DNA from: Trogon surrucura
Taxonomy: Eukaryota; Chordata; Aves; Trogoniformes; Trogonidae
Length of the DNA stretch: 64,000 nt
Reading direction: 5' to 3'
Assembly (NCBI GenBank): GCA_020746105.1
Contig: CM036617.1
Span: 137,915,845 to 137,979,844 of the forward strand
The notes under the pieces are model-generated. The model did not search any database, had not been told where the DNA came from, and worked only from the letters and a program-made list of their open reading frames with translations. The position numbers and the translations under genes were made by a program. Shown here piece after piece: positions 62,090-64,000 of the stretch (position 1 is its first letter; every line of letters starts with the position of its first letter).

Positions 62090-62990
62090 GTAAAAGTAGC
62101 CGTCTTTTTAGGGCAGTACTCATTCGAGAATTGTAGGACATGCAGGATTACTGTGTCTGTACTATTTATCACCTTAACTTTCAGTACACAAAAAAAAAAA
62201 AAAGGGGAATGTGTAGGGGAAGAAGCAAATGCCTTTGGAAAAAGACATTGTGTCTTCCCTGAGAAGTCTTAACTGCTTCCAAACTTCTAATACTGAAGAG
62301 AGGGAGAGTAGGGGAGAAAAAACCCAACATAACAGCTGCTAACAAACATATCGGGTTACATGCAGGAGAGCTGTAAAAGGAAATTTTAATTGAGACAAGA
62401 GAATAAATGGAGAATAAGCATCATGGGAAGAAAACAAAAATACGAGCAGGATGTAAAATGGGCCTGCATGTTACGTTGGACAAGTAGTACTGCCCAGTGA
62501 ACAAATTGTGCTTTGAAGAAAGATAACGAAGAGCATAATGGAAAATTCCATTGAAAAACAATCTCAACCACTTCAAACGAGCAGGAGCATCTCATGCTGA
62601 GAATCCATAGAGCCCACTGGCAAAGATGTTGGAATCAATTTAGTAAATATAAGCGGCTGATCAAAGCCTAGCATTCTTTACTATAAACAGCCAAGCTCAG
62701 AGGAAAGGAACACCTCGCAGCAGCTGTTCTCATTTTCAGATACAGGAACACAGAGGAATTACTACACTTGTTTTAAAGATATCAGGAAAAGTGCACTTAA
62801 TAGAATTTTAGCTTCACGTCTGAATGAAGTTAATCTGGGCTTACTGTTGCAGATGATCTTTGGAGAACTGGGAGTTTCTGCAGTGTGTGGCGTCGGGAGG
62901 GTGTCCTAGCCATCCCGGCAGAATTGAGAGCAAAAGATTTTGGGAGTTTGCATCAATACAGGCCAGAGACTGCTTGGCAGGGGGGGAGCA
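62090..62990. other. Gene-free sequence, no recognised element
   Basis: I see an A13 run near 62.2 kb and nothing with protein similarity. The sequence turns GC-richer near 62.9 kb, towards the next CR1. Confidence 0.4.
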
Positions 62991-62994
62991 GGTC

Positions 62995-63650
62995 TGCGGG
63001 GATGGACTGAGGGGTCTTGGCATACAGCGAGCTGAACACGAGCCAGCAGCTGGCCCTGGCAGTAAAAAAGGCCAACAGCATCCTGGGCTGTATTAGTGGG
63101 AGTGCAGCCAGTAGATCGAGGAAAGTGGTGACTTCCCTCTGCTCATCACTTGTTAGACAGCACCTGGGACACTCGGTACAGTTTTGAGCCCTCAGCATCA
63201 GAAAGATGTTGATAATGTACTACAAGGTCAGCAGAAGGCCACCACAATGGCATGGGCTGGAGCACCTTCCCCATGAAGAAAGGCTGAGGGTGTAAGGCTG
63301 GGAGAAGAGATGGGTTTAGGGGCACCTAACAGCAGCCTGCCCATACCTGTTGGAGGGGTTATGGCGAAGACAGCACCAGGCTCTTCACAGTGGTGCATGG
63401 CAGAAGAATGATGATAGTGGCCATAAGCTGAAACAACAGAGTTTCAGACTGGTCACAGGTCAACATTTTTCAACATTAGGACAGTTAGGTTTTGGAACAT
63501 GGTCCCCAAAGAAGCTGGAAGTCTTGGGAGATTTTTCAAGACTTGGCTGGATAAAGCTCCGAGCAACCTTGCAGCTGACCTGCCTTTGAGCAGGAGGTTG
63601 AACAAGACACTTTCTGAGGTACCTTCAGACCTGAATGACCCTATGGATAC
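62995..63650 (+). mobile_element. CR1 LINE ORF2 3' fragment, old and decayed
   Basis: GGGGTCTTGGCATACAGCGA, AGGCCAACAGCATCCTGGGC, GAAAGGCTGAGGG and CCTTTGAGCAGGAGGTTG are degraded CR1 blocks in order on the plus strand. Stops and indels break the frame. The typical terminal repeat is not preserved beyond about 63650. Confidence 0.8.
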
Positions 63651-64000
63651 CAGATTCGTTAATGGTTTCAGAAAGAACCAAGGAAGTATTAAGGAATGTT
63701 GTCTCCTTTCTAGAAAGGCAGATCTGGAGGATAGAAAACATGAGGTATCTGATGTCAGCCTCATTCTTATTGATGAGATTTTGTTATGTGTAGGTCTCTG
63801 CACTGGGAGGTCATTGAGTTGACCTTACATGTGGTGTGAAATTCCATGCTGTAGTGACCCAAGTTTCCAACAGGTGCCCTTAGAGAGCGTGCTATGCAAA
63901 AGCCACATCCTACACTTAGAGAAAATTCATCTGTCAGATGGTGCTGACTCACTATTAGACAAAGGCAGCCTCCTCTAAAGAAATTGTATTTGTGTTTTAT
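63651..64000. other. Right edge, no feature recognised
   Basis: The sequence after the decayed CR1 shows no conserved reading frame or known repeat. Confidence 0.4.

Noticed and set aside
1-64000. CRISPR array, operon, phage or plasmid features
   Set aside because: No regularly spaced repeats or prokaryotic gene structure were seen. Introns, CpG islands and CR1 elements show vertebrate nuclear DNA.

Overview
The window is vertebrate nuclear DNA, almost certainly from a bird. It has intron-rich genes with vertebrate splice sites, many 5'-truncated CR1 retrotransposons ending in the avian ATTCTATGATTCTATGA-type 3' repeat, and LTRs of the bird endogenous-retrovirus kind. The protein products read as orthologues of four human genes that lie side by side on 12p11. 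The exact species cannot be fixed from the sequence; the abundance of CR1 and the LTR types suit a non-galliform bird, but this is only an impression.

Layout, left to right. (1) INTS13 (Integrator subunit 13, asunder) lies on the minus strand. Seven coding exons from 9977 down to 1799 give the first 296 codons, and the rest of the gene lies beyond base 1. (2) A CpG-island promoter at about 11.05-12.9 kb is shared head-to-head with FGFR1OP2 on the plus strand and carries three perfect TCTCGCGAGA elements. (3) FGFR1OP2 has a leader exon ending at 12225 and five coding exons (16087-23275), giving 215 codons. Its 3' UTR probably runs to about 25.91 kb. (4) A gene-free interval follows, from about 25.9 to 31.4 kb. 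(5) TM7SF3 lies on the minus strand, with all 12 coding exons from 51557 down to 33532 (563 codons): a signal peptide, a luminal region and seven membrane spans. Its introns hold several CR1 copies and one solo LTR. Its 5' region contains a near-perfect 96-base hairpin. (6) The TM7SF3-MED21 interval (51.56-54.30 kb) holds a solo LTR with exact 5-bp target duplications and two CR1 tails. (7) MED21 lies on the plus strand, with all four coding exons (54302-59647, 144 codons); one intron uses a GC donor. (8) The right end (60.3-64 kb) is gene-poor, with CR1 remnants and two short coding-like pieces on the minus strand that I could not identify.

The four genes form two head-to-head pairs, and FGFR1OP2 and TM7SF3 converge tail to tail. 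INTS13 and MED21 belong to nuclear RNA polymerase II machinery (Integrator and Mediator). FGFR1OP2 is a cytoplasmic coiled-coil protein of the SIKE/STRIPAK type, and TM7SF3 is a seven-span membrane protein. I see no sign that they act in one pathway; the arrangement is conserved synteny. No CRISPR array, tRNA, rRNA or prokaryotic feature was seen, and I found no convincing new biological system. The most unusual items are the TM7SF3 hairpin, the triple CGCG-element promoter, the MED21 GC-AG intron and the apparent absence of a 38-codon FGFR1OP2 exon.
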